Positions 54,250 to 63,366 of a DNA stretch of 64,000 nucleotides are shown piece after piece. How positions within the stretch are numbered: the stretch's first letter is position 1; each line of letters opens with the position of its first letter. The DNA comes from Actinoplanes cyaneus (GTDB lineage Bacteria; Actinomycetota; Actinomycetes; Mycobacteriales; Micromonosporaceae). The DNA is taken from positions 1 to 64,000 of the forward strand of contig NZ_BOMH01000073.1 of NCBI RefSeq assembly GCF_016862095.1. Reading direction: 5' to 3'. Below the pieces are notes generated by a model. It was not told the origin of the DNA, did no database searches, and saw only the letters and a list, made by a program, of their open reading frames with translations. The translations under genes were made by a program, and so were the position numbers.

Positions 54250-54850
54250 CGTCGTGCGGGGTCGATGACCAGGGCGTCGAACGGTCGGCGGAGTTCGTTG
54301 ACGGTGATGTCAATCAGCCCGTCCTGACTGCTGTGCTGACTGCCGTCGCTGCGGCGAGGAAGGCGTCGGCGGCGATGACCAGGGGTACGGCGCCGCAGCA
54401 CCTGGCGCCCACCTCTTCACCGGCGAACTCGTGACTTTTCGCCGGCCTCGACGCCGGGAACTCATCGGGCAGGCCCAGCGTGGTCACCGGTGTTTTCGAG
54501 GGCCGTGCACGCCGAGGTGGGTGTCCCGGGAGCAGGAGCTTGAGCCGAACACGGTGTACGGCTGCCGGTGGCTGTTCGGTCTGATCTACCCGTACGTGGG
54601 TGGCGTGCGCGCCGGACGGCTCACGCCCGGATGGTCGAGCGTGCCTATCGGGAGTTGGAAGGCTGCGGTTGCTCCCTTACCACCCTGCGGACGCTGAAAT
54701 CTAGTGTTGGCGAAGGCGTTCGTGGCGCAGGTCGGCCGGGCCTTGGGTGCGCCGCTTCTCTGCCTTTCGAGCTGACGTACGAGCTCCCGCAAAGAGACGT
54801 CCTACGACGACAAATTGAACCCGCCGACTTTGTCCGTGCCAACGAGAGCG
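54250..54850. other. Intergenic, nothing recognised
   Basis: About 600 bp of open but unrecognisable frames. A short minus-strand stretch near 54,250-54,310 (ITVNELRRPFDALVIDPARR) looks protein-like and may be a remnant. Confidence 0.35.
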
Positions 54851-54854
54851 TCGC

Positions 54855-55328
54855 TCACCGACCGTCGAGTTGCTCGCGTACCAGGGCGGCGACGCGGGCC
54901 AGCGCGGCGCCGAGATGGCGTTGCTGTGCCGCGCTGAGTGGGTCGAACACCAGTTGCCTGACCTGTTCAACGTGAGCTGGAGCGCTGTGCTCAACCTTCT
55001 GCAAGCCGGCGTCGGTCAGGGCCGCGAGAGTGTATCGGCCGTTGTCCGGATCAGGGTATCGGGTGACCCACGCCTGCTGCTCCAGTCGGGCCATCAGCTT
55101 GGACAGCCGTGGCTGTGTGCTGTTGCACTGCACGGCCAGCTCGCTGAGCCGCATCGTGTGCGTCTCCGTCATGGACAGTCGGGCCATCACGCTGTACTCA
55201 AAGTTCGAGATGCCCTCGTCCCGCTGCAACTGACGATCCAGCAGCGTGGGCAGCGCGACGACCACGGTACGCAGATCCTGCCACAGCTTTTGCTGCTCGT
55301 CGTCGAGCCATTGCGGAGAGCCGGTCAT
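54855..55328 (-). CDS. MarR-family repressor
   Basis: 157 aa, winged HTH at about 30-115: EGISNFEYSVMARLSMTETH, recognition helix CNSTQPRLSKLMARLEQQAW, wing RYPDPDNGRYTLAALT. Divergent from a quinone oxidoreductase gene 260 bp away. The intergenic region holds three related palindromic sites, one only 12 bp from this start, so autoregulation plus control of the oxidoreductase is likely. Relatives sense electrophiles or phenolics. Confidence 0.9.
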   Translation of the reverse strand: MTGSPQWLDDEQQKLWQDLRTVVVALPTLLDRQLQRDEGISNFEYSVMARLSMTETHTMRLSELAVQCNSTQPRLSKLMARLEQQAWVTRYPDPDNGRYTLAALTDAGLQKVEHSAPAHVEQVRQLVFDPLSAAQQRHLGAALARVAALVREQLDGR

Positions 55329-55339
55329 GCGCGCAGCTT

Positions 55340-55355
55340 ACTTGACTGGGCAACC
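55340..55355. promoter_or_regulatory. Candidate MarR site 3 (weaker)
   Basis: ACTTGACTGGGCAACCT is a diverged copy of the palindrome at 55449-55466, positioned to cover the MarR gene's own start region. Confidence 0.45.
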
Positions 55356-55448
55356 TGGCACGTGGCCAGGAGCTCTGAAGCTCAGGGGCGCGCTGGCCGA
55401 TCAGGCGCAGGTAGTGACCTGGTAGGCCTCTGTGATGCCACCCATGTT

Positions 55449-55466
55449 GACTTGCCTAGGCAAGTC
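55449..55466. promoter_or_regulatory. Candidate MarR site 1 (perfect palindrome)
   Basis: GACTTGCCTAGGCAAGTC is an 18-bp perfect palindrome in the divergent MarR/oxidoreductase region, of the length expected for a MarR dimer. Confidence 0.7.
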
Positions 55467-55482
55467 AGAAACACTCATTCTC

Positions 55483-55498
55483 AGTTGCCCAGGCAAGT
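55483..55498. promoter_or_regulatory. Candidate MarR site 2
   Basis: AGTTGCCCAGGCAAGT, near-palindromic, 17 bp beyond site 1; centre-to-centre spacing of 33 bp equals about three helical turns, so two dimers could bind the same face. Confidence 0.65.
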
Positions 55499-55587
55499 CC
55501 GGCCGTGTCCAGCTTCGCGCCCCGGCCCGCTCCGGCGATGCCCCGTTCGCCACGGATCCGACATCACGACAACCATTGGGAGAGGCC

Positions 55588-56523
55588 ATGAAGGCGATTC
55601 GCTATCACGAGTTCGGCAGCACCGAAGTTCTGCGCCAGGAGGAGGCGGTGCGTCCGGTTCCCGGAGCGGGCCAGGTGCTGGTGAAGGTGGCTGCCACGTC
55701 GTTCAACCCGGTCGACGACCACATCCGGCTGGGCGTCCTCGCCGAGATGATCCCCACTGCGCTGCCGATCACGCCCGGCCTCGACGTCGCAGGCATCGTC
55801 GCCGAGCTCGGCGACGGAGTCAACGAACTGCAGGTCGGTGATTCGATCATCGCCATGTTCCCGCTGGACGTGCACGGCGGGGCCGCCGAGTACGCGGTCG
55901 TCGCCGCCGACCTGGTGACCGCCGCTCCCCGCAGCATCACGCTGGCCGACGCCGCAGCCCTACCCCTGAGCGGGCTGGCGGCGCGACAGGCGGCAGTCGA
56001 ACTCGCGGGAATCAAGGCCGGTCAGACCGTTCTCGTCAACGGGGCAGGCGGCGCGGTGGGAAGCATCGTGGTCCAGCTCGCCGTCGAAGCCGGCGCGAAG
56101 GTGACCGCCGTCGACGGCCGGCAGCACGCCGACCGCCTGAACGGCTATGGCGTGCAGGAGGTCGTCGGCCCGCTGGACCTCGACGCCGGCCCGGCCGCCG
56201 TCGGCGGCCCCTTCGACGTGGTGGTGAACCATGTCCGACTGGCTCCCGAAGGCCTCGCGAAACTGACCTCCTACGTGGCCGACGGCGGCATCGTCGTCAG
56301 CTCTGCCGGCCCGGTGCCGGCTGACGAGGCACGCTCGGTACGCACAGCAGGCGTGTGGGTTCGCCCCGACGCCTCCCACCTGGCCGACCTCGTCTCCCGG
56401 ATCGACAACGGTGCACTCAAGCTGCACATCGCCGACCGCCGACCGCTGGAGGAACTGCCGACAGTCCACAGGGATGCGAGCAACGGCAAGCTGCTCGGCA
56501 AAACGGTCATCATCGTCGCCTGA
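55588..56523 (+). CDS. NADPH:quinone oxidoreductase (zinc-free MDR family)
   Basis: 311 aa. N-terminal GroES-like half with MKAIRYHEFGSTEVLR, FNPVDDHIRLG and GLDVAGIVAELGDGV; Rossmann half with VLVNGAGGAVGSIVVQLA. Zinc-binding residues are absent, as in quinone/crotonyl reductases of this family. Reduces quinones or enones with NADPH in the cytosol. ATG 55588 with GGGAGAGG upstream. Probably repressed by the divergent MarR protein. Confidence 0.9.
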   Translation: MKAIRYHEFGSTEVLRQEEAVRPVPGAGQVLVKVAATSFNPVDDHIRLGVLAEMIPTALPITPGLDVAGIVAELGDGVNELQVGDSIIAMFPLDVHGGAAEYAVVAADLVTAAPRSITLADAAALPLSGLAARQAAVELAGIKAGQTVLVNGAGGAVGSIVVQLAVEAGAKVTAVDGRQHADRLNGYGVQEVVGPLDLDAGPAAVGGPFDVVVNHVRLAPEGLAKLTSYVADGGIVVSSAGPVPADEARSVRTAGVWVRPDASHLADLVSRIDNGALKLHIADRRPLEELPTVHRDASNGKLLGKTVIIVA

Positions 56524-56693
56524 CGACACACCGCGTCGGCGCCCACCGCCAGGGTCTGCCCTTCGGTGGACGCCGACGCACGCAAGTCAGCCCGGACGGT
56601 ACCAAGGAACCACGACCCGCTCCCGGGAAACCGAATAACGGGCGTCACACCTTGCAGCCGGTGGCGGCTCGCCACGACAACGCGCCACGGCGG

Positions 56694-57358
56694 TTAGGCG
56701 CCACCGCCGGGACGGACAAACCCGGATTCGTAGGCGAAGACGACCGCCTGCACCCGGTCGCGCAACCCGAGCTTGTTCAGGATCCGACCGATGTGGGTCT
56801 TCACCGTCGCTTCGGCGACCTGCAGCCGACCGCTGATCTCGAGGTTCGACAGACCCTGCGCCAGTAGCAGCAGGGCCTCCCGTTCCCGCTCGGTCAGGTC
56901 CGGGGGGCCCGCCGGGGTGCTTTCCTGAGCGATGAGCCGGCCGGCGAAACGGTCCAGCAGCCGGCGAGTCACTCAGGGCGCCACGACGACGGCGTCGCCG
57001 CCAGCCACCACGCGGATCGCATTCAGCAGGTCGTCGGGGGGCGCGCTCTTGAGCAGGAAGCCGCTCGCCCCAGCCTGCAGAGCGGCGAACGCCTCCTCGT
57101 CGGTGTCAGACGTGGTGAGCACCAGCACGCGGGGCAGCGGGCCGGCCGCGCTGATCCGCCGGGTCGCGGTCACCCCGTCGAGTATGGGCATCCGCAGGTC
57201 CATCACGACGACGTCCGCCGCTGTGCTGCGGAGCAGGCGCGGCGCCTCGGCGCCGTCGCCGCCTCGCCGACCACGGTCATGTCGTCCTGGTAGTCCAGTA
57301 CCATCCGGAACCCGGCCCGGACCAGGTGCTGGTCGTCGACGAGCACGATGCGGATCAC
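56694..57358 (-). pseudogene. NarL-type response regulator, nonsense and frameshift
   Basis: From GTG 57358: receiver RIVLVDDQHLVRAGFRMVL, then a missing base near 57,250, then VVMDLRMPILDGVTATRRIS and GASGFLLKSAPPDDLL. TGA at 56973-56975 interrupts the linker (serine expected), and the LuxR HTH follows intact: LTEREREALLLLAQGLSNLE, GRLQVAEATVKTHIGRILN. Repaired length about 220 aa, normal for the family. As written, neither full protein nor coupled sensing is possible. Confidence 0.75.
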
Positions 57359-57411
57359 GCCGTCACCGCCCGGTTGTCGGCGAGCGGGAGGCTGGCGTGG
57401 ATCCGCCAGCC
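57355..57411 (-). pseudogene. C-terminal scrap of the partner sensor kinase
   Basis: GWRIHASLPLADNRAVTA followed by TGA overlapping the response-regulator GTG is the usual end of a NarX/DesK-type kinase. Upstream, the kinase is replaced by unrelated sequence including a transposase remnant. Confidence 0.6.
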
Positions 57412-57485
57412 CCGGGCAAGGGCCGGCTTCGAGCTGGTGTCGCTGTCGGTGTTCCTCACCGTCTTCGTCCTGCCTGACATAGCGG

Positions 57486-57640
57486 ACGGTGAGGGCCGCA
57501 GTCCGCGCCAACGTGATGTCCTTCGCCGACAAGGGGTACCAAGGCGCTCGCGGCAGCGTGCGCACCCCGTTCAAACGGCGACGGTTTCCGGCCGAAGCGG
57601 TCACGGCGGCAGAAGGCGATCAGCGGCACGAGGCGGCCCG
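57486..57640 (+). pseudogene. IS5-family transposase remnant
   Basis: ANVMSFADKGYQGARGSVRTP and FKRRR, then one frame over FRPKRSRRQKAISG, match the C-terminal part of IS5-type (DDE_Tnp_4) transposases. No ends or remaining catalytic region are present. Confidence 0.65.
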
Positions 57641-57740
57641 AGGACATCGCTGGTGCGATCGTCGCGCGCCTGGACCGGCGAGTACGTCCCCCGGCATCAC
57701 CTCAGAGGAGCCGCCGGCGCCGTGACGCGAGAATGGCGCG

Positions 57741-58421
57741 ATGATCGCACCCGCCGCCGTACCCCGCCGCCGTGAGCCCGCTGTCCTGCTGACCGTGGGA
57801 GTGGTCGCTCTGGCGGTCTCCGCCGTCGGCGCCAAGTCGCTGGGCACCTGGTTCCTGGAAGTGCTCGCGGCGCTGGTGGCGGCTGTGGTCCTGGTCGCCA
57901 CATACCGCAGGTTTCCGCTCAGCCCGCTGGCCTACCGGTTGATCCTGGCCCACGCGCTGATCTTGATGATCGGTGGCCACTGGACCTACGCCGAGGTGCC
58001 GGCCGGCGACTGGGTGCGCGACGCGTTGGGGCTGGCCCGGAACCCGTACGACCGTCTCGGACACTTCGCTCAGGGATTCGTGCCGGCGATCGTGGCCCGC
58101 GAGATCCTGTTGCGTCGAACTCCGTTGCGGCCCGGCCGCTGGCTCACCGCGTTGGTGATCTGCGTGGTCATGGCGGTCAGCGCGACGTGGGAACTGTTCG
58201 AGTGGCTGTCGGCCGTCATCGGCGGTTCCTCGGCCGACGACTTCCTGGGCACCCAGGGCGACGTCTGGGACACCCAGTGGGACATGTTCATGGCCGGCGT
58301 CGGGGCGATCACCAGCCTGCTGGTGCTCAGCCGGCTGCACGACCGTCAACTCCGCGACGGTTCCCGGCCGGACACCTGTGGCCGCGGTGCACCCCGTCGC
58401 AAGCCCAGGACTGCAGGTTGA
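57741..58421 (+). CDS. DUF2238 (YjdF-like) membrane protein
   Basis: 226 aa with about six membrane segments. Family motifs: HALILMIGGHWTYAEVPAGDW, NPYDRLGHFAQGFVPAIVAR, and TWELFEWLSAVIGG with LGTQGDVWDTQWDMFMAGVG. The conserved His, Asp and Trp residues lie at membrane edges. Function unknown in the family. Weak ribosome binding site. It ends 10 bp before the convergent gene on the minus strand. Confidence 0.88.
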   Translation: MIAPAAVPRRREPAVLLTVGVVALAVSAVGAKSLGTWFLEVLAALVAAVVLVATYRRFPLSPLAYRLILAHALILMIGGHWTYAEVPAGDWVRDALGLARNPYDRLGHFAQGFVPAIVAREILLRRTPLRPGRWLTALVICVVMAVSATWELFEWLSAVIGGSSADDFLGTQGDVWDTQWDMFMAGVGAITSLLVLSRLHDRQLRDGSRPDTCGRGAPRRKPRTAG

Positions 58422-58430
58422 AGAACACGC

Positions 58431-59702
58431 TCAGCCGGGGGCGGTCGTCGCCAGCCAGTCGGCGAACGCGGCCGCCCGCTCCAGACGCTCACCCAGGCCC
58501 GCCAGCCGGCCGGTAAGTCCGGCGGCCGGGCCGAACGCCAGGGCGCCGATCGAGCCCCGCTGAGCCTCGGCGAGGCTGGGCCAGAGCTGGGCGTCGATCT
58601 CGGCCGGGTCGGCGGCCACGTTCACGTCGATCACGGTCTTGCCGAAGTGGACGCGGGCGCGGGCGGCCGGCTCGCCGGACGGCGTCCAGACCGGGACCAG
58701 GTCGACCCGCCGCCAACCGTCCCGGCCCCCGTGGACGTGGAGAATGTCCTGCTCCTCGCGGCTGACGGCGCGGATGCCGAGCTGCCGCCACAGGGTCCGT
58801 CCCGGATCGCCGGCGAGTACCGCGTTCCGGTTGGTGAGCCGCCGGCGTACCGGGCCGAGCACCGCCTCCCGTGGCTGCCCCCACCCGGCGTCGGTGACGC
58901 GCTGCCGCGCGACTTCTTGATCCGCTTCGCCCAGGTGCGCGACGGCCAGTTCGAGCTCGTCGATCAGGGCGTCCACCGCCGCCCACGCCCAGATGTCGGT
59001 GAGGTTGGTCGGGGTGGGAATCTCCGCACGAGCGTTCAGGAACGACAGCCACTGCGCTGCCACGTCGCCGCCGACGCCGGGGGACGGTGAGGTGAGCACG
59101 ACCGCGGTCGACGTGTCCACCAGTGGCGGATCCTCCATGGGGGCCGGCCGCAGCCCCGACGCTGTCAGCTCCCACGCCGGCCGTGGCCGGACGTAGTCGC
59201 TGCGGGTGGCGTACGGGTGGCCGCCCCACCGCCGGGGGAACGCGAAACCGTCACCGGCCCGGGTCCACTCCCGCACCGGTTCGCGGAGCTGCCGCACCGC
59301 GGCGGCGATCGTTTCGGCCGGCGCCCGGCGTGACAGGGCCACCACCGTCTCGTTCGGCCGCACCAGAATCACCTGAGCCGGCGGCTGGGCCGGCAGCGTC
59401 CCCGCCACGAACCAGACGGCCGGCTCCTCGGCACGGCGCCACCCGAACCGCCGTCTGCCACCGCCGAGCGGCACCCGCATGACCGGCTGCGACCCCTCCG
59501 GCTGTCCCGCTCCCCACCCGTCGGCGGCCGCGGCGAACAGGGCGGCCGCGCTGAGCTCGCCGGCTGCTCGGGGCTGCGGGCGGTCCGCCAGGGTGCTCTG
59601 TGAGCCGGCGGCCCGCTGGGCAGCCACCGTCTCCTGGACGGCTGCGGCCCGCCGGGCCAACTCTCCCGCCACCCGCGCGGCCTGCGCCTGAGGATCGGTC
59701 AC
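58431..59702 (-). CDS. Hypothetical protein, about 423 aa
   Basis: GTG start at 59702 (TDPQAQAARVAGELARRAAA). An alanine-rich N-terminus (1-60) precedes a domain with PVMRVPLGGGRRRFGWRRAE and VILVRPNETVVALSRRAPAE; the C-terminal half includes WLSFLNARAEIPTPTNLTDI and TVIDVNVAADPAEIDAQLW. No signal peptide or membrane segment. I do not recognise a family. Full, uninterrupted frame with strong actinobacterial codon use, so real. The frame is open further upstream to 60014, but that part overlaps the divergent secreted-protein gene. Confidence 0.7.
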   Translation of the reverse strand: MTDPQAQAARVAGELARRAAAVQETVAAQRAAGSQSTLADRPQPRAAGELSAAALFAAAADGWGAGQPEGSQPVMRVPLGGGRRRFGWRRAEEPAVWFVAGTLPAQPPAQVILVRPNETVVALSRRAPAETIAAAVRQLREPVREWTRAGDGFAFPRRWGGHPYATRSDYVRPRPAWELTASGLRPAPMEDPPLVDTSTAVVLTSPSPGVGGDVAAQWLSFLNARAEIPTPTNLTDIWAWAAVDALIDELELAVAHLGEADQEVARQRVTDAGWGQPREAVLGPVRRRLTNRNAVLAGDPGRTLWRQLGIRAVSREEQDILHVHGGRDGWRRVDLVPVWTPSGEPAARARVHFGKTVIDVNVAADPAEIDAQLWPSLAEAQRGSIGALAFGPAAGLTGRLAGLGERLERAAAFADWLATTAPG

Positions 59703-59893
59703 TCGTCGCCACCCCCGCTTCCCATCGATCGAGCGGCGTCCATCGTACGGCCCTCGGCCTGTTCCTTGACCTTGAGCGGGTCCCCTCGAGCAGACGCGGA
59801 CGTCGCCCGGATGAATCCTCAGTGGAGTTTGCGTGCGTACCGCCAGGCGCCATCCTTCCGTGGCAAGATGATCACACTGACGGGGAGGGCAGT

Positions 59894-62221
59894 ATGCGTC
59901 GTTCGATGGGTTTTTCCATGCTTGCCGGAATGCTGGCGCTGATCGTGACACCGGTGGTGGCTCCGCCGGTGAGCGCCGCGGCGGCGACCAAGACGGAGAT
60001 CGCCGGGCTGTCACCTACCGCGCCCGCGCTGGTGCTCGGTGCGCCCGGCACCGCCTATGACCCGCCCGGTGACACGCCCGCCTGGTTCGCGATGACGAGC
60101 GCCTACGACTCCGGTACGGCGCAGAACCCCACCCGGCCGGTCCGGGCCGGTTACCTGCGCCACTACGATGCCGGCGCCCGCGAGGAGCCGGGCCGGCTCA
60201 CGTCGGCCAACGGCGGGCTGACGTTCAGCGCGTCGATCGGGGACAGTCACGAGACGGCGACCCGGCTCGATGACGGACGGGTGCTCCACGTCGCCCTCGC
60301 CGGGCAGGCACCGCCGGCGAACGGCCCCGCGCGCCCCCAGCAGCGTTCCGTGCCTGTCTCGTACTCGTCCGACGACGGCGGCACGTACGGCGCGCCCGTC
60401 TCGGCGCAGATCGACATCGCGCCGCAGTCGTTCCTCAACGGCACCGCGAACTTCATTCCCACCTCCCTGGTGCAGGTCCCGAGTGGACCGGTGCTGATGG
60501 CCGGGTACGCGGTGACCGATCTGCAAACCACGACCTCGATGCTGCTGGCCAGCGTGGACCAGGGCCTCACCTGGAATCTGCGCGCCACCATCGCGCAAGG
60601 CAGCAGCTCCCACAGCTTCTCCGAGACCGGGCTGGTCCTCGCCGCGAACGGTGACCTCGTCGCGGTGATGCGCACGTCCACGTACGACAACCTCTGGGTA
60701 CGCCGGTCCACCACCGTCGGCACCACGTGGACCGCGGCAGCCGCGCCGATCCCCGAGTTCGCCGCGGACGCCAACGGCAACCGGCCGTTCGGGCGGATCA
60801 ACCCGCAGCTGTCGCTGCTGCCCAACGGCATCCTCGCGCTGGTGGCGGGCCGTCCGCAGAACTTCGTGGCGCTGTCGTACGACGGCACCGGCCGCACCTG
60901 GGACGTCAAACGATCGTTCTACGACAACCACTCGGTGGCCGCCCCGCAAGACCTGAACGACGGCACCAGCGGCAACGCCGACTTGATTTGGACCGAGTCC
61001 AACCGGGCCGTGCTGATGGCCGACTCGTGCCACGCCCTCGTCTACCAGGGCACCAACCGCAACAAGTGCACCTGGCGCGGCGCCACCATGTCCGACGGAA
61101 CCACCACGTTCCAGATCAAGCGGGTGCTGGCCGACATGCTGACCGCCGGCGTCGGCAAGATCGACCTGGCCGGAAAGGCGGCTGCCGGGACGGTGCAGCT
61201 CGACGGGGACTACGGCACCACGATCACGGGCCACCCGCGGACCGGCAGTCGAGGCGCGGTCGACGGCAGCAACGAGATGTGGTCGAGCGCGATCCGGTCC
61301 GGCGGCGCGGGTGTCTTCGACATCTCCCTCGACCGCACGTACACCCTGTCCAAGGTGGGGCTGAGTCTGGCGATCGGCGGCACTGCGAGCGCCACAGTGC
61401 AGACCCGGCTCACCGCCGACGAGCCGTGGACCGACTGGTACAGCGTCACGAATCAGAGTGGGTACGCGCTGAAGTACACCACCCCCGCCGCGTCCCGGCA
61501 GGCCCGGCAGGTACGGGTGCTGGTCGGTGAGTCGTCGATCTGCCCGCCGGGCGTCGCGGCTCCGTGCAGCCAGCTCAACGAGATCGAGCTGTACGCAGAC
61601 GACGTCGACTCCTTCGAGAACGACCCGGTCAACGGCATCCCGCGCGGCTATCGGGCCGACCACACCCTGGACGACGCCGGCGCCGGTCACATCGGCGTGT
61701 GGGTGAGCCAGTCGACCGCGGGCAGCGGCAGCAGCCGGGCTCTGCGGATCGCTGACGGCAGCACCGTGCACCTCCCGGCGGTCCGCCGCCTCGATTCGGC
61801 CGCCGGCGTCAAGACGGTCGGGTTCCGCTTCCACCCCGACCAGTGGCGGACGACCGGCGAGCCGGAATCCTCGGCGATGCTGTTCGACGTCCTCACCGGC
61901 ACCCGCCAGGCGGCGTTCCACTTCGCGCTCACCAGGGAGGGAACCGTGCGGTACTACGACGGCAAAGTCTGGCGGCCCCTCGGCACGGGGCAGTCCTTCA
62001 ACCCGTCGGCGTCCTGCACGGGCGGTTGCGTCTGGACGGACGTCGAGGTGCGGGCGACCACGACGACCGCCACGATCACCGTGAACGGCCGGCTCATCGG
62101 CACGGCGACCCGCGCTGACGGTGCCACCTCCACGCTGACCGGTCACTCGTTCTCGGCCAGCAGCACCGCCGACGCCGACGAGAACTTCCTCGTCGACGAC
62201 GTGTACACCCGTAACGGCTGA
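59894..62221 (+). CDS. Secreted sialidase-fold (BNR/Asp-box) protein with C-terminal binding domains
   Basis: 775 aa. Signal peptide 1-30 (MGFSMLAGMLALIVTPVVAPPVSAAA). A six-bladed propeller is indicated by Asp-box-like repeats SYSSDDGGTYGAP, LASVDQGLTWNL, RSTTVGTTWTAA and by FGRINPQLSLLPNGILALVAG (about 60-400). Then an F5/8-type discoidin-like region (SRGAVDGSNEMWSSAIRSGG, QLNEIELYADDVDSF; about 455-575) and a concanavalin-like lectin domain (VKTVGFRFHPDQWRT, FHFALTREGTVRYYD) to the end. Probably a glycosidase or lyase acting on plant or host glycans; the arginine triad of true sialidases is not evident. GGGAGGG upstream of ATG 59894. Confidence 0.75.
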   Translation: MRRSMGFSMLAGMLALIVTPVVAPPVSAAAATKTEIAGLSPTAPALVLGAPGTAYDPPGDTPAWFAMTSAYDSGTAQNPTRPVRAGYLRHYDAGAREEPGRLTSANGGLTFSASIGDSHETATRLDDGRVLHVALAGQAPPANGPARPQQRSVPVSYSSDDGGTYGAPVSAQIDIAPQSFLNGTANFIPTSLVQVPSGPVLMAGYAVTDLQTTTSMLLASVDQGLTWNLRATIAQGSSSHSFSETGLVLAANGDLVAVMRTSTYDNLWVRRSTTVGTTWTAAAAPIPEFAADANGNRPFGRINPQLSLLPNGILALVAGRPQNFVALSYDGTGRTWDVKRSFYDNHSVAAPQDLNDGTSGNADLIWTESNRAVLMADSCHALVYQGTNRNKCTWRGATMSDGTTTFQIKRVLADMLTAGVGKIDLAGKAAAGTVQLDGDYGTTITGHPRTGSRGAVDGSNEMWSSAIRSGGAGVFDISLDRTYTLSKVGLSLAIGGTASATVQTRLTADEPWTDWYSVTNQSGYALKYTTPAASRQARQVRVLVGESSICPPGVAAPCSQLNEIELYADDVDSFENDPVNGIPRGYRADHTLDDAGAGHIGVWVSQSTAGSGSSRALRIADGSTVHLPAVRRLDSAAGVKTVGFRFHPDQWRTTGEPESSAMLFDVLTGTRQAAFHFALTREGTVRYYDGKVWRPLGTGQSFNPSASCTGGCVWTDVEVRATTTTATITVNGRLIGTATRADGATSTLTGHSFSASSTADADENFLVDDVYTRNG

Positions 62222-62369
62222 CGATCGGCAACGAAGACCACACCGGGACGTACGAGCCGGGCCCGACCACCTCCGGAGCCGTTCGGAGTGTGTCGGCCCG
62301 GCGATCCGGTGTGGGTGCACCGGAGTGGCCCCCGTCGCGCCGCTATCAGCGGCACCGCCGCCCATCGCC

Positions 62370-62987
62370 TCAAGCCGCGGCGGCCAACTCCCGCAGCACG
62401 TCCTCGAGCGGCGTCGGCTTCAGATCGAACTCGGCCGCCGTCCGTGACCAGTCCAGGATGGCATCGCGGTAAGTCAGGTATTGCATCTCCGCCATCTCGA
62501 CCATCATCGGGTCCGCCATCGCCGCGTGCAGCTCCAGCGGCGTCATTTCGCGGACGGCCGGCTGCGGACGGCCGGCCACCGTCGCGAACCGGGTCACCAT
62601 CTCGCGGATCGACAGGTCCGAGGTCTGCGGCGTGTGCCGGGCACTGCCCCACGACCGCTCGGATAGCGCCACCGCGACGAGCGTCCTGGCCACGTCACCC
62701 GTATAGGTCCAACTGTGTGCCACGTCCAGATCGGCCGGGAACACGACCTCCTGACCGGCCTGCACCTGAGGGCCGATGAACAAGCTGAACGCCGCCAGCG
62801 CGCCCACGCCGAGGTAGTCAGCCGCCCGGACCTCCGTGAACCGCAACCGGCCCGCCTCGTGCGCGGCGAGGCCGTCCCGGTACATCTGCGCCCGCACGCG
62901 CCCCTTCACGGTGGTCGGGCGCATCGGCAGATCCTCGGTGAACGGACCGTCGACCGGGCCGTAGCCGTAGGTGTTACTCTTCGTCAC
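62370..62987 (-). pseudogene. NAD-dependent epimerase/NmrA-like protein, N-terminus missing
   Basis: C-terminal two thirds of an extended SDR: NTYGYGPVDGPFTEDLPMRP (with YGYG near the Tyr active site), LRFTEVRAADYLGVG, SWTYTGDVARTLVAVAL. The Rossmann N-terminus is absent; at about 62,98x the frame gives way to the N-terminus of a quinone oxidoreductase. A GTG at 62987 could start translation but the product would lack the cofactor site. Confidence 0.7.
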
Positions 62988-63234
62988 CCACCGCGACGCC
63001 GGTCGTGCCCTCGCCGACCTCGTCGACGACGCCGGCCGCCTCGAAGCCGGGTATCACCGGGAACGGCGGCGTCATCTGCGGCCTCCACCCATTGCGGATC
63101 TTGTAGTCGAGCGGGTTGACCGCTGCCGCCACGACCTTCAGCCGCACCTGTCCGGGTCCGGCGTGCGGCTCGCCGACGTCCACGAGGCGGAGAACTTCCG
63201 GCCCGCCGAACTCGGTGTAGGTGATCGCCTTCAT
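62974..63234 (-). pseudogene. Quinone oxidoreductase, N-terminal 86 residues only
   Basis: MKAITYTEFGGPEVLRLVDV, NPLDYKIRNGWRPQM, FPVIPGFEAAGVVDEVGEGT and then GVAVGDE with a stop at 62974. This is the GroES-like half of a zinc-free MDR enzyme, cut just before the substrate loop and joined out of frame to the epimerase fragment. Confidence 0.75.
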
Positions 63235-63366
63235 GTCGTGCTCCAGCGCTCGTCGCTCTAAGTGGAAGATCAAGGTGTGCTCACGAGGCGTATCCCCGTG
63301 ACGGCCGTGCCCAGGTCGCGCCGAGACCGTGGGCACGATCGCGGGGTGTTCATCGCGGGCGGAAGC

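Noticed and set aside
53447..54313. Long minus-strand frame over CAP copy 2 (also over copy 1 at 7281-8195)
   Set aside because: Present in both copies only because the DNA is duplicated; the plus strand carries the signal peptide and CAP motifs.
60011..62365. 784-codon minus-strand frame opposite the sialidase-fold gene
   Set aside because: Antisense shadow with no recognisable motifs.
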